The position numbers and the translations under genes are program-made. A stretch of DNA of 64,000 nucleotides. It comes from JAZIHH01 sp036678685 (GTDB taxonomy: Bacteria; Bacillota; UBA4882; UBA10575). The notes beneath the pieces are model-generated. The model did not search any database. It was given only the letters and a program-made list of their open reading frames with translations, and was not told where the DNA came from. Positions 31,563 through 40,768 of this stretch are shown here, in pieces (the stretch's first letter is position 1; the number at the start of each line of letters is the position of its first letter). The stretch spans positions 1-64,000 of the forward strand of contig JAZIHH010000001.1 of assembly GCA_036678685.1 (NCBI GenBank). Reading direction: 5' to 3'.

Positions 31563-32858
31563 TTACCCGCTTGTTTTTCCCTGTTTGATCCGGGCCAGTT
31601 CCCTCCATCCAATATCCGTCCGGTAGTGACAGCCGGAAAAGTGAATCCTTTCCGCGGCGCGGTAGGCGGCCTCCAGGGCCTCGGGAAGACCGGAACCCAT
31701 GCCCACCAGGTTCAAGACTCTTCCCCCCGCCGTTATCCAGTCGCCGTCTTCCCGTTTTGTTCCCGCGTGAAAAACCAGGACGTTTTCCATGGCCTCTACC
31801 TGCTGCAAACCGGTAATTTTATACCCGGTGCGGTAAGAGCCGGGATAACCTGCGGAAGCCAGAACCACGCAAGCGGCGGCGGCGTCTTTCCAGGAAAGGG
31901 TGATTTCCGTCAACTTCCGGTCCAAGGCGGCGCCGATTAAGGCCGGCAAATCCGTTTCCAGGAGAGGGAGGATCACTTGGGTTTCCGGATCCCCGAAGCG
32001 TACATTAAACTCCACGACCTGCGGTCCGTTTTCAGTCAGCATCAGACCGGCGTAAAGAACTCCGGTATAGGGATGGCCTTCTTTCTTCATTCCCTGGATC
32101 ACCGGTTCCAAAATTCCCTTTGTCACCTCGGAGAGCAAAGCCGGAGTCAAGACGGAGGCCGGGGCGTAAGCACCCATCCCGCCGGTATTGGGTCCTTGGT
32201 CGCCGGCAAAAACTTTCTTGTGATCCTGGGCCGGGACCAGGGGGAGAATCGTTTCTCCGTCGGTGACCGCCAGTAAGGAAACTTCTTCACCGGTAAGCCG
32301 TTCTTCGATTACCACCCGGTTCCCGGCATCCCCGTAAACCTTCTCGACCATCAGTTTTTTCACGGCCGCCTCCGCTTCCTGCAGCGTTTCGCAGACAATG
32401 ACTCCTTTGCCGCCGGCCAGCCCGTCGGCTTTCACCACCGGCGGTTCATGCAATGTTCTGAGGTAGGCAAGGGCCGCTTCCGGCCGGTCAAAGGTTTTGA
32501 AAGGCGCGGTAGGAACCTTGTATTTGGCCATAATCTCTTTGGCAAAAACCTTGCTCGCCTCCAGGCGGGCCGCCGCGCGCGTCGGGCCGAAAACCCGCAA
32601 CCCGCGGCGGGTGAAAGCATCAACGATCCCCAGGGCCAGGTAAATTTCGGGACCCACCACTGTCAAGTCAATCTTATTTTTTTCCGCCCACCCGGCCAGG
32701 GCTTCAACGCCCTCTTCACCAATGGTTACGGGTTCGGCGAGGCCGGACAGGGCATCATTTCCCGGGGCGGCAAACAGCTTCTTGACCCGTGGACTTTGGG
32801 CAATTTTCCAGGCCAGGGCGTGTTCACGTCCGCCGGAACCGACAATCAGCACCCTCAT
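31563..32858 (-). CDS. purD: Phosphoribosylamine--glycine ligase
   Basis: PurD (GAR synthetase) makes glycinamide ribonucleotide, the second step of purine synthesis. It is an ATP-grasp enzyme: MRVLIVGSGGREHALAWK at the N-terminus, then DGLAGGKGVIVC, the EERLTGEEVSLLAVTDG region, GGMGAYAP and NVRFGDPETQ. ATG at 32856..32858 is chosen (GAGGTG six bases upstream) over an upstream TTG. The product has 431 residues. It ends the operon, 141 bp after the FabZ-like gene, and purH, its usual neighbour, is not present. Confidence 0.96.
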   Translation of the reverse strand: MRVLIVGSGGREHALAWKIAQSPRVKKLFAAPGNDALSGLAEPVTIGEEGVEALAGWAEKNKIDLTVVGPEIYLALGIVDAFTRRGLRVFGPTRAAARLEASKVFAKEIMAKYKVPTAPFKTFDRPEAALAYLRTLHEPPVVKADGLAGGKGVIVCETLQEAEAAVKKLMVEKVYGDAGNRVVIEERLTGEEVSLLAVTDGETILPLVPAQDHKKVFAGDQGPNTGGMGAYAPASVLTPALLSEVTKGILEPVIQGMKKEGHPYTGVLYAGLMLTENGPQVVEFNVRFGDPETQVILPLLETDLPALIGAALDRKLTEITLSWKDAAAACVVLASAGYPGSYRTGYKITGLQQVEAMENVLVFHAGTKREDGDWITAGGRVLNLVGMGSGLPEALEAAYRAAERIHFSGCHYRTDIGWRELARIKQGKTSG

Positions 32859-32999
32859 GGTTGTCACCTCTTGCAATCTCCAAGTACAGATTATGTCTTC
32901 GTTTTGTCTCCTAAAATCATTGATATCCCGGCATTGGTCCTGTCGGGGAAAGGAATTATGCCTTCATTTTGTTCGTTAAAATCCCGGCCGGCGGTTGCG

Positions 33000-33440
33000 C
33001 TAAAAACCGGTGGACCGGTCCGGAGTCATACAGGTAAAAACCGCCTCACAGGTTTTTGTGCCGTTAATAAAACAGGCGCCTCTAAATTTTCCCGCCCGGG
33101 ATTTAAGCCGGATGAGTTCCACGGTGATGTACAACTGATCCCCCGCCAGCGCCGGCTTTTTAAACCTTACCTTGTCAATACTGGAGAAATAAGCGATCTT
33201 GCCATTGTTGGCCTTAATGTCAAGGATAAGAAAGGCCGCCGCCTGCGCCATTGCTTCCACTTGCAGCACACCTTGCATTGGGTATAATCCCCCAAAATAT
33301 TCCTGGGAAAACGGTTCATTTAGAGTAATATTCTTAACCGCCGTTACCCGCCGGCCTTTATCCAGTTCCACAATGCGGTCGATCAACAAAAAAGGGTAGC
33401 GGTGCGGAAGTACTTGTTTAATGAGATTGACATCTAGCAA
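33000..33440 (-). CDS. FabZ-like hot-dog fold protein lacking the catalytic histidine
   Basis: The 146-residue product aligns with beta-hydroxyacyl-ACP dehydratase FabZ over its length: VNLIKQVLPHRYPFLLIDRIVE, AVKNITLNEPF, GVLQVEAMAQAAAF and FSSIDKVRFKKPALAGDQL. The helix glutamate (in LQVEAMAQ) is kept. The active-site HFPG segment, however, reads EYFGGLYPMQG, so Tyr replaces the catalytic His and the following Pro is Gly. The gene sits between purN and purD, not with the fab genes. Either it has altered chemistry, or it is a non-enzymatic acyl- or CoA-binding subunit. GGGGAGG is upstream of the ATG. Confidence 0.8.
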   Translation of the reverse strand: MLDVNLIKQVLPHRYPFLLIDRIVELDKGRRVTAVKNITLNEPFSQEYFGGLYPMQGVLQVEAMAQAAAFLILDIKANNGKIAYFSSIDKVRFKKPALAGDQLYITVELIRLKSRAGKFRGACFINGTKTCEAVFTCMTPDRSTGF

Positions 33441-33466
33441 GGGAGATCCCCTCCTTCCTCCCCCGG

Positions 33467-34117
33467 TTAAAGGTTTTTTTCCCGCTTTTTAATCCTGGTC
33501 CGAAGACCGTCGATTTCAATGGCCTCCTCCGCCATCAGCTTTAACGCCCGGGGATAAATCCGGTGTTCCACTTCTAAAACCCGGGCGGCCAAGGTTTCCG
33601 GGGTGTCGTTGTCTTGAACGGGGACAATTTCCTGGCAAATAATGGGGCCTTGATCAATTTCCGCGGTGACAATATGTACGGTGGCGCCGGAATATTTGGC
33701 CCCCGAAGCCAGGACCGCACGGTGCACATGGAGCCCGTACATTCCCCGGCCGCCGAAAGCCGGCAGCAAAGAAGGATGGATGTTAATAATTCTGTTGGGA
33801 AAAGCCGCCAAGAATACGGGGTCAAGAATTATGGTGAACCCGGCCAGGCAGACAAGATCCACCTTCTCTTTTTCCAGCCGGCGCCGGAGGATGCGTCCGT
33901 ATTCCTCGGGACTTTGATAATCTTTATGGGGAAAAACCGCGGTGGGAATTTTATGCCTGGCCGCTCTCTCCAGAGCGAAAATCCCCGGTTTGTTGGCGAC
34001 GACCAAAACGATTTCCGCGGGAATCGACTGTTCTTCAATGCCGTCAATTAACGCCTGCAGGTTCGATCCTCCCCCGGAAACCAGGACCGCCACTCTTTTG
34101 ACGTTAATGGCCATCAC
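33467..34117 (-). CDS. purN: Phosphoribosylglycinamide formyltransferase
   Basis: PurN transfers formyl from 10-formyl-THF to GAR. Motifs are RVAVLVSGGGSNLQALID, CLAGFTIIL, NIHPSLLPAF (catalytic Asn/His), GATVHIVTAEIDQGPII (Asp). It has 216 residues. The first codons are GTG-ATG with AGGGG close upstream, so the exact start could be one codon later. It lies between purM and the FabZ-like gene. Confidence 0.95.
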   Translation of the reverse strand: MMAINVKRVAVLVSGGGSNLQALIDGIEEQSIPAEIVLVVANKPGIFALERAARHKIPTAVFPHKDYQSPEEYGRILRRRLEKEKVDLVCLAGFTIILDPVFLAAFPNRIINIHPSLLPAFGGRGMYGLHVHRAVLASGAKYSGATVHIVTAEIDQGPIICQEIVPVQDNDTPETLAARVLEVEHRIYPRALKLMAEEAIEIDGLRTRIKKREKNL

Positions 34118-34145
34118 CCCTGTTCGTTATTGTTTGTTTCCCCCG

Positions 34146-35183
34146 TCAAGCAGGCCGGGTAAAAACGACCTCTCCCGGACCTTCTTCCAGAGTGCCGATG
34201 AGATAGGCTTTTTCCCCTTTCTGCGCCATTAAAGCCAGAAACTCCTTCTCTTTTTCCGGGGCCACGATACAGACCATGCCGATTCCCATATTAAACGTAC
34301 GGTACATTTCCGCTTCCGGAATGTCGCCGGCTTCTTGGATAATTTGGAAAACGGGTAAAACCGGCCAGGAACCCTTGTTAATCACCGCCCGGCAGTTTGG
34401 CGGAAGAATACGGGGGATATTGTCGATGAACCCTCCCCCGGTCAGGTGGGCAAGGCCTTTCACCGTTCCCGCCGCCACTGCTTCCTTTAGAACCGGAAGA
34501 TAGCAACGGTGCGGGGTAAGCAACTCTTCGCCCACTGTTTTACCGAGTTCCGGAAGGAAGGTGTCCGGAGCGGCTTTTAAGACTTCAAAAAAAACCTTGC
34601 GCGCCAGAGTATAGCCGTTGGTATGCAGGCCGGTGGAGACAAGCCCGTAAAGGAGATCGCCGGCGGCAATCCCGGGGCCCGGAAGAATTGTTTCCTCTTC
34701 CACCACCCCGACAATGGTGCCCACCAAATCGTATTCGCCCGGCTGATACAAATCGGTCATTTCCGCCGTTTCTCCGCCCAAAAGGACGCAGTTGGTTTCC
34801 AGACAGGCGGCGGCGATACCGGAAACGATTTTTTCTATGATCTCAGGATCGACTTTCGCCATCCCGATATAATCCAGAAAGAACAGGGGGGTCGCCCCTT
34901 GCACCAGGATATCATTGACACAGTGGGCAACCAAATCATAACCGACGGTGTCGTGTTTATTCATGGCAAAGGCCACTTTTAATTTGGTCCCGACCCCGTC
35001 GGTACTGGCTACCAGCACCGGTTTTTTATAGTCACGGCCGGGAAAGGAAAAAAGACCGCCAAAACCGCCCACTTCTCCCCGGACCAGGGAATTATGGGTA
35101 CTTAACATATGTTTTTTAATCTTCCGCACCGCTTCGTTACCGGCGTCAATATCCACCCCGGCTTTTTTGTAATCCAGACTCAT
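34146..35183 (-). CDS. purM: Phosphoribosylformylglycinamidine cyclo-ligase
   Basis: PurM (AIR synthetase) closes the imidazole ring. Features are LDYKKAGVDIDAGNEAVRKIK, ASTDGVGTKLKVA, GYDLVAHCVNDILVQGA (metal and ATP site), GGETAEMTDLY and LTGGGFIDNIPRILP. It has 345 residues. Its ATG is 6 bp after the purF stop with GAGGAA as ribosome binding site. Confidence 0.97.
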   Translation of the reverse strand: MSLDYKKAGVDIDAGNEAVRKIKKHMLSTHNSLVRGEVGGFGGLFSFPGRDYKKPVLVASTDGVGTKLKVAFAMNKHDTVGYDLVAHCVNDILVQGATPLFFLDYIGMAKVDPEIIEKIVSGIAAACLETNCVLLGGETAEMTDLYQPGEYDLVGTIVGVVEEETILPGPGIAAGDLLYGLVSTGLHTNGYTLARKVFFEVLKAAPDTFLPELGKTVGEELLTPHRCYLPVLKEAVAAGTVKGLAHLTGGGFIDNIPRILPPNCRAVINKGSWPVLPVFQIIQEAGDIPEAEMYRTFNMGIGMVCIVAPEKEKEFLALMAQKGEKAYLIGTLEEGPGEVVFTRPA

Positions 35184-35189
35184 TTTTCC

Positions 35190-36608
35190 TCATTCTCCTT
35201 CCCTGCCCTCCTCCGGCGGAATCGCCACCGGATACTCCCGGCCAAAACAGGCCAGGCAATGGACATCTTGTTGCACGGCTTTTCGTAACCCTTCCACCGA
35301 AAGGTAGGTCAAAGTGTCGACATCGAGAAAACGGCGAATTTCCTCGACCGTGTGTTCCGAGGCAATCAATTCTTTCCGGACCGAGGTATCAATCCCGTAA
35401 TAACAGGGGTGGGTGATCGGGGGTGAGCTGATGCACATGTGAATCTCCCGCGCTCCCGCTTCCCGCAAAAGGCGGATAATGTTAATACTGGTGGTTCCCC
35501 GGACAATGGTATCGTCAATGATCACCACCCGCCGGTCTTTCACAACCTCCTCCACCAGGCTAAGCTTGATGCGTACCTTAAAATCCCGGATCTTGGGCCC
35601 GGGTTGGATAAAAGTCCGTCCCACATAGGGGTTTTTGATCAACCCTGTGTCGTAGGGGATCCCGGAAGCTTCGGAGAAACCCAGCGCGGTGGGAATGGCG
35701 GTATCGGGAACCGGAATCACCACATCGGCGTCGCCTGGGAATTCTTGGGCCAGTTGTTTTCCCAATTCTTTGCGGACCTGGTAAACATTGAGCCCGTCGA
35801 TGACACTGTCCGGGCGGGCAAAATAAATATATTCAAAGACGCACAGGGCCTTTTTTTCCACTGGCGGCAGATGATAGCTTTCAATCCCTTCCCGTCCAAT
35901 CACCACGATCTCTCCCGGCTGCACGTCACGGAGGAATTTTGCCCCCAGACTGGTAAAGGCGCAACTTTCCGAAGAAAGGAGGTAGGTATCATCCAATTGG
36001 CCGAGGCAAAGCGGACGCATGCCGTAAGGATCGCGCACTCCGATCAGGGTGTCGCCGGAGAGGATGACCAGGGAAAAAGAGCCGGACAATTTCTCCGCTG
36101 TCCGCCGCACCGCCTCCTCCAGAGATGCTCTGCTGAACCCGGCCAGCAGGTTTAAAATTACTTCCGTATTGGTGTCGGTTTGAAAAACCGCACCCCTTTC
36201 CACCAATTCCCGGCGAAGCTTTGCGGCGTTGACCAGATTTCCGTTGTGGGCCACCGCGAGATACCCCCGGGAACACTGGCCCATTATGGGCTGGGTGTTG
36301 ATCGCATCTCCGGAACCGCCGGTGGAATACCAGACATGGCCGATCCCAATCCGTCCGGGGAGACGGGAAAGGGTGTCCCTGGAAAAGACCTGGGAAACCA
36401 GGCCCATCCCTTTGTACACTTTCATATGTTGTCCGTCGGAAACCGCTATTCCCGCGCTTTCCTGTCCCCGGTGTTGCAGGGCGTATAGGCCCACATAGAT
36501 CAAGTTGGCGGCGGTTGTCTCCTCCCGGGTGCTGTAAACACCAAAAACGCCGCACGCCTCTTTTGGCTTATCACCGGTCAGCGAAGAAACACGGTTTCTG
36601 TCTTTCAT
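35190..36608 (-). CDS. purF: Amidophosphoribosyltransferase
   Basis: PurF makes phosphoribosylamine from PRPP and glutamine, the committed purine step. A short propeptide is followed by the N-terminal nucleophile Cys in KEACGVFGVYS. The glutaminase domain has LQHRGQESAGIA and GIGHVWYSTGG. The PRPP loop is VVIIDDTIVRGTTS. Cysteines placed as in the Fe-S form of Bacillus PurF are seen (LCVFEYIYFARPDS, THPCYYGID, CLACFGREYP), so an oxygen-labile [4Fe-4S] cluster is likely. It has 472 residues. Confidence 0.96.
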   Translation of the reverse strand: MKDRNRVSSLTGDKPKEACGVFGVYSTREETTAANLIYVGLYALQHRGQESAGIAVSDGQHMKVYKGMGLVSQVFSRDTLSRLPGRIGIGHVWYSTGGSGDAINTQPIMGQCSRGYLAVAHNGNLVNAAKLRRELVERGAVFQTDTNTEVILNLLAGFSRASLEEAVRRTAEKLSGSFSLVILSGDTLIGVRDPYGMRPLCLGQLDDTYLLSSESCAFTSLGAKFLRDVQPGEIVVIGREGIESYHLPPVEKKALCVFEYIYFARPDSVIDGLNVYQVRKELGKQLAQEFPGDADVVIPVPDTAIPTALGFSEASGIPYDTGLIKNPYVGRTFIQPGPKIRDFKVRIKLSLVEEVVKDRRVVIIDDTIVRGTTSINIIRLLREAGAREIHMCISSPPITHPCYYGIDTSVRKELIASEHTVEEIRRFLDVDTLTYLSVEGLRKAVQQDVHCLACFGREYPVAIPPEEGREGE

Positions 36609-36647
36609 TGGTCGAAATTCCTTTCCTGAGTTATGTCAAATTCCGGT

Positions 36648-37169
36648 TTAACGGTTCCTTTTTTTTAAGTATTCCCGGTAACCCATTCTTGCCAAATCTT
36701 TCTCTTTTTGCCTCAATTCTTCCTGCATATTTTGGCGGTAATCAGTTAACTTTTTCTTTAATAAAGGGTTAAAAAGAGAAAGAATCTCCACGGCCAGGAG
36801 AGCTGCGTTTTTCGCTCCGTTAATTCCTACCGTGGCCACGGGAATGCCGGGAGGCATTTGGACGATGGAAAGCAAGGCATCTTTTCCCCGCAACTCTCCG
36901 GAGGCAATCGGCACGCCAATCACCGGCAGGCTGGTTTGGGCTGCCAGAATCCCCGGAAGGTGGGCGGCCATACCGGCCCCGGCAATCAACACCCCGTATC
37001 CGTTCTTTTCCGCGGCAGCCGCAAATTCCATGGTATCACCGGGCGTCCGGTGGGCGGAAAGAATTTTTACCGTATACTCCACCCCGAAAGAATCCAGAAC
37101 TTCTGCCGCCTGGGCCATGATTGCCAGATCAGAATCACTGCCCATGATAATCCCGACCCGCGGTGTCAT
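36648..37169 (-). CDS. purE: N5-carboxyaminoimidazole ribonucleotide mutase
   Basis: PurE converts N5-CAIR to CAIR (class I). The signature GIIMGSDSDLAIMAQA, SAHRTPGDTMEFA, AGAGMAAHLPGILA and PVIGVPIASGELRGKDALLSIVQMP is complete. It has 173 residues. Its ribosome binding site GGGAGG overlaps the pyrE stop codon, joining the pyrimidine and purine parts. PurK is not in the window. Confidence 0.96.
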   Translation of the reverse strand: MTPRVGIIMGSDSDLAIMAQAAEVLDSFGVEYTVKILSAHRTPGDTMEFAAAAEKNGYGVLIAGAGMAAHLPGILAAQTSLPVIGVPIASGELRGKDALLSIVQMPPGIPVATVGINGAKNAALLAVEILSLFNPLLKKKLTDYRQNMQEELRQKEKDLARMGYREYLKKRNR

Positions 37170-37172
37170 TTT

Positions 37173-37766
37173 TTACCTCCCCTGGATACTGGATTTTTTA
37201 CTTCCCGGTCTTACCAACGGCACCTGTTCCCGGCATAGAGGGCACTCCTCCGGCGGGTAGGAATCCACGTTCACCGTGAGTAAAGATTCCACACGGGTGT
37301 CAAAGGAAAGTTTCCCTCCGCTGCGGTCCACAAAAACCCCCAGCCCTTTAATGTTGCCTCCCGCTCTGCGCACCGCGTTCATCACTTCGCGAACGGAGCC
37401 GCCGGTGGTGATTACATCCTCAACCACCAGTACATTTTCCTCTTCATCAATTTCAAAGCCCCGCCGGAAAGTCATTTTCCCGCTGTCGTCACGCTCGGCA
37501 AAGATGGCGCGGGTTTGTAATATTTTGGCCACTTCATAGGCGATAATAATCCCGCCGACGGCCGGCGCGGCCACCACATCGATTTCTTCACCTTTAAATC
37601 TTCTGGCCAACTCGAAACAGAGGGTTTCCGTAAAGCGGGGATACTGGAGGACGCGCGCGCATTGGATATACCTGCTGCTGTGCCGTCCGGAAGCGAGCAA
37701 AAAATGTCCTTCCTGCCAAACCTTGGTTTCCCGGAATATTTCCATAATTTCGTCTTCTGTAAGCAT
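37173..37766 (-). CDS. pyrE: Orotate phosphoribosyltransferase
   Basis: PyrE attaches orotate to PRPP. It has the substrate loop LLASGRHSSRYIQCARVLQ, a flexible-loop segment, and the PRPP motif VLVVEDVITTGGSVREVM. A C-terminal CPLC motif is seen. ATG at 37764..37766 follows GGGAGG by seven bases and is preferred over an upstream frame opening. The product has 197 residues. Confidence 0.95.
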   Translation of the reverse strand: MLTEDEIMEIFRETKVWQEGHFLLASGRHSSRYIQCARVLQYPRFTETLCFELARRFKGEEIDVVAAPAVGGIIIAYEVAKILQTRAIFAERDDSGKMTFRRGFEIDEEENVLVVEDVITTGGSVREVMNAVRRAGGNIKGLGVFVDRSGGKLSFDTRVESLLTVNVDSYPPEECPLCREQVPLVRPGSKKSSIQGR

Positions 37767-37770
37767 TGGC

Positions 37771-38715
37771 TTACCTCCCATTGTCCTGTGATCTTTCCTG
37801 GTGAGCGGCGCCCACTAAATCTTCAACCTTTTTTTCCTGGTTTTTCACCAGAAAACGCCGTAATCCTTCTATAATTTTCACCGGTGCCAGGGGATCGGTA
37901 AAAAGCCCGGTTCCCACCGCTACCGCCGAAGCGCCGGCCATGATAAACTCCAGGGCGTCACGGGTGTTTGTTATTCCCCCCATTCCCACCAGGGGAACCT
38001 TTATTTCCCGGTAAACCTGCCAGATCATGCGGAGGGCGACCGGCTTGATCGCCGGTCCGGAAAGACCTCCGAAAATATTACCCAGGACCGGCCGGCGTTT
38101 CTCGATGTCAATGGCCATGCCGAGAAGCGTATTAACCAGGCTTAAGACCTCGGCGCCGGCGTCAACGACCGCCGCGGCGATCTCCGTAATATCGGTGACA
38201 TTGGGTGAGAGTTTTACCCAGACCGGCAAAGACGTCTCTTCCCTCACCAGTTTGGTAATTAAAGCCGCTGTCTCTGGGACGACCCCAAAGGCCATCCCGC
38301 CTTTTTTCACATTGGGGCAGGAAATATTGAGTTCAAGGGCGGAGATGCCCCGCTGTTTGTCGAGGATTTTCGCCAGGCGGCCGAATTCTTCCGGGGTGAA
38401 CCCGGCGATATTGACAATCACTTTTGTTCCCAAATCCCGCAGCCGGGGCAACTCATCGCGGATAAATGCTTCCACGCCGGGATTTTGGAGACCGACGGCG
38501 TTCAACAGCCCGGCCGGGGTCTCCGCCAGACGCGGGGGAGGATTTCCCGCGCGGGGTTCCAAGGTGATGCCTTTAACCACCACCCCGCCCAAGGCGGAAA
38601 CTGGAAACAGCCGTTCATATTCACGGGCAAACCCAAAAACACCCGAGGCGACCAGAACCGGGTTGGCCAACGTCACCCGGCCCAAACGGGTCGTCAAAGA
38701 AGGCTCGCCGGTCAT
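37771..38715 (-). CDS. pyrD: Dihydroorotate dehydrogenase B, catalytic subunit
   Basis: This is the class 1B FMN subunit that works with PyrK. It has NPVLVASGVFGFAREYERLF, the FMN/substrate region ELNISCPNVKKGGMAFG, the catalytic Cys in that segment, and LVGMGGITNTRDALEFIMAGASAVAVGT. ATG at 38713..38715 overlaps the pyrK stop (ATGA) and has GGAGG upstream. The 43-residue upstream extension lies in pyrK sequence and is not used. It has 314 residues. Confidence 0.95.
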   Translation of the reverse strand: MTGEPSLTTRLGRVTLANPVLVASGVFGFAREYERLFPVSALGGVVVKGITLEPRAGNPPPRLAETPAGLLNAVGLQNPGVEAFIRDELPRLRDLGTKVIVNIAGFTPEEFGRLAKILDKQRGISALELNISCPNVKKGGMAFGVVPETAALITKLVREETSLPVWVKLSPNVTDITEIAAAVVDAGAEVLSLVNTLLGMAIDIEKRRPVLGNIFGGLSGPAIKPVALRMIWQVYREIKVPLVGMGGITNTRDALEFIMAGASAVAVGTGLFTDPLAPVKIIEGLRRFLVKNQEKKVEDLVGAAHQERSQDNGR

Positions 38716-39512
38716 GGGAATTTCACCTCCGCGGCGGCAAAAACCGGGCCGTCCGTGCAGACCCGCCGGTAGCCGTGAACCGTGGCACAGACACAGCCCA
38801 AACAGGCGCCTACACCGCAGGCCATTGTTTCTTCCAGACAAAGCTCCCCGGGGATGTTCTGTTTTTCCATTAATTCTTTAACCGCTTTCAACATAGGCCG
38901 GGGGCCGCAGGCATAATAAAAAGCGGCCTCTTTGACGGCGGGCGATGCCGCAGCGGCGGCGGTCACGGTTCCGTGAAAGCCCGCGCTTCCGTCATCGGTC
39001 GCCGGGTAAACCGTCACCCCTTTGCGGCGCCACAAATCCAAGTAAAGCAACTCATCTTTTTTCCGGGCCCCGTAAAACAGGGTAAAATCCGTTTCCGGAT
39101 GATTCTCCGCCAGGCTGAAAAGGGCCGGCATTCCGATCCCCCCGGCAAAAAGCAACACCCGCCGCCCTTCGCCGGGCGGGGAAAAGCCCCGCCCCAAAGG
39201 GCCAAGCAAAGACAGGGCATCGCCCTTTTTTCGCCCGGCCAGCCAGGCGGTACCCCGTCCGGCAAGGCGAAAAAGTATCTCTATTATACCATTGGCGGGA
39301 TGAAAACGGAAGATACTAAAAGGACGGGAGAGCAGAGGGTCTAGAGCCCTCTCGGGCGCACAACGGATCATCACAAACTGCCCGGCCTGGCTTTCCTCGG
39401 CGATGCGGGGCGCGTGAAGGACCAGGTGGTAAAGATCCTCCCCCGGGCGGGAAATCTCCATAATGACGGCGGTTTCCTGCCGCACCTCTTTGTTCACTCC
39501 CTGTACACCCAT
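38712..39512 (-). CDS. pyrK: Dihydroorotate dehydrogenase B, electron transfer subunit
   Basis: PyrK passes electrons from PyrD to NAD+ through FAD and a [2Fe-2S] cluster. It has the FAD motif LLSRPFSIFRF, the NAD-binding LLFAGGIGMPALFSLA, the ACGPRPMLKAV segment and the cluster cysteines CGVGACLGCVC..RVCTDGPVF. It has 266 residues from ATG at 39510..39512; a GTG six codons later, directly after the pyrC stop, is also possible. It overlaps pyrC by 19 bases. Confidence 0.94.
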   Translation of the reverse strand: MGVQGVNKEVRQETAVIMEISRPGEDLYHLVLHAPRIAEESQAGQFVMIRCAPERALDPLLSRPFSIFRFHPANGIIEILFRLAGRGTAWLAGRKKGDALSLLGPLGRGFSPPGEGRRVLLFAGGIGMPALFSLAENHPETDFTLFYGARKKDELLYLDLWRRKGVTVYPATDDGSAGFHGTVTAAAAASPAVKEAAFYYACGPRPMLKAVKELMEKQNIPGELCLEETMACGVGACLGCVCATVHGYRRVCTDGPVFAAAEVKFP

Positions 39513-40768
39513 TTGCCCGCCACCATGGTGGCGACAACTTTACCCTTTAGTTTCCAGCCGATAAACGGGGAGTTAATCCCTTTGGAGAAAAATTCTTCCG
39601 CCCGGACTTCCCATTCCCGGTCGGGGTCGACCAGAATCAAGTCCGCGGGCGAGCCCGGGACAAGGGTCCCGCCGGGTAGATTCAGGATCCGGGCGGGACG
39701 CAAGGAAAGCAAGTCCACAATCTGGGAAAGGCTTAGCATTCCTTTATGATAAAATTCGGTCAAGATCAAACCAAGGGCGGTCTCCAAACCGGTGACCCCA
39801 AAAGGAGCCAGGGTAAATTCACGGTTCTTTTCTTCTCTGGTATGGGGCGCGTGGTCCGTGGCGATGATATCGATGGTTCCGTCGAGCAGACCCCGGCGCA
39901 GCGCTTCCCGGTCTTCCCTGGACCGTAAGGGCGGGTTGACTTTGGTTGAGGTATGATAGCCCGTCACGTCCTCGTCGGTCAGGAGCAAATGATGGGGGGT
40001 CACTTCCGCTGTTACCTTAATTCCCTTTTTTTTAGCCTCCCGGATCAACTCCACACTCCTTTTGCTGCTCACATGGGCAATATGGATCCGGGCACCGGTT
40101 TCTTCGGCCAATAAAAGATCCCTGGCCACCATCACCTCTTCGGCCACCGCCGGGTAACCCGGTAAACCGAGGCGGGTGGAAAATACTCCTTCGTGCATCA
40201 CCCCGCCGGCGGACAAGTTGGTATCTTCGCAGTGGAGGATGAAGGGCTTGTCAAACAACCGCCCGTACTTAAAAGCATTCCTCACCAGTTCCGCATTCAT
40301 AACCGAAGCGCCGTCGTCGGAAAACGCCACCGCCCCGTTGTCCGCCAACTCAGCTAGTTCCGCCAGTTCTTTGCCTTCTCCCCCCTTGGTGATATTCCCC
40401 ACCGGGTAGACCCGGACCACACCTTCGGCGTCGGCTTTCGCCCGGACATAAGTAAGCACGCTGCCGTTGTCGGCACGGGGTTTAGTGTTGGGCATCGCCA
40501 CGACAGAGGTAAAGCCGCCTTTGGCCGCCGCTCTGGTTCCCGTGGCAATCGTCTCTTTTTCCTCCTCCCCCGGTTCCCGGAGATGGACATGGGCATCGAT
40601 CAAACCGGGGAGAACAAGACAGGAAGAAGCGTCGATTACCTCACAGTCATGAGCTTCGAGAGAAGGGCCGACCCGGCTTATCCGGCCGTCGGTGATAAGA
40701 ATGTCGAGCACTTGGTCGCAACCGGCCGCCGGATCAATTACCCGCCCGTTTTTAAGACAATAGTTCAC
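39494..40768 (-). CDS. pyrC: Dihydroorotase
   Basis: PyrC closes carbamoyl-aspartate to dihydroorotate. It is a class I zinc amidohydrolase with LIDAHVHLREPGEE (metal histidines), HCEDTNLSAGG, AHVSSKRSVELI and ATDHAPHTREEK (catalytic Asp). It has 424 residues. GTG at 40766..40768 has GGAGG eight bases upstream, inside the end of pyrB, so the genes overlap by 17 bases. Confidence 0.96.
   Translation of the reverse strand: MNYCLKNGRVIDPAAGCDQVLDILITDGRISRVGPSLEAHDCEVIDASSCLVLPGLIDAHVHLREPGEEEKETIATGTRAAAKGGFTSVVAMPNTKPRADNGSVLTYVRAKADAEGVVRVYPVGNITKGGEGKELAELAELADNGAVAFSDDGASVMNAELVRNAFKYGRLFDKPFILHCEDTNLSAGGVMHEGVFSTRLGLPGYPAVAEEVMVARDLLLAEETGARIHIAHVSSKRSVELIREAKKKGIKVTAEVTPHHLLLTDEDVTGYHTSTKVNPPLRSREDREALRRGLLDGTIDIIATDHAPHTREEKNREFTLAPFGVTGLETALGLILTEFYHKGMLSLSQIVDLLSLRPARILNLPGGTLVPGSPADLILVDPDREWEVRAEEFFSKGINSPFIGWKLKGKVVATMVAGKWVYRE

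Noticed and set aside
37771..38841. 43-residue N-terminal extension of PyrD
   Set aside because: It is the end of pyrK in another frame; GGAGG and ATG at 38715 give the normal N-terminus.
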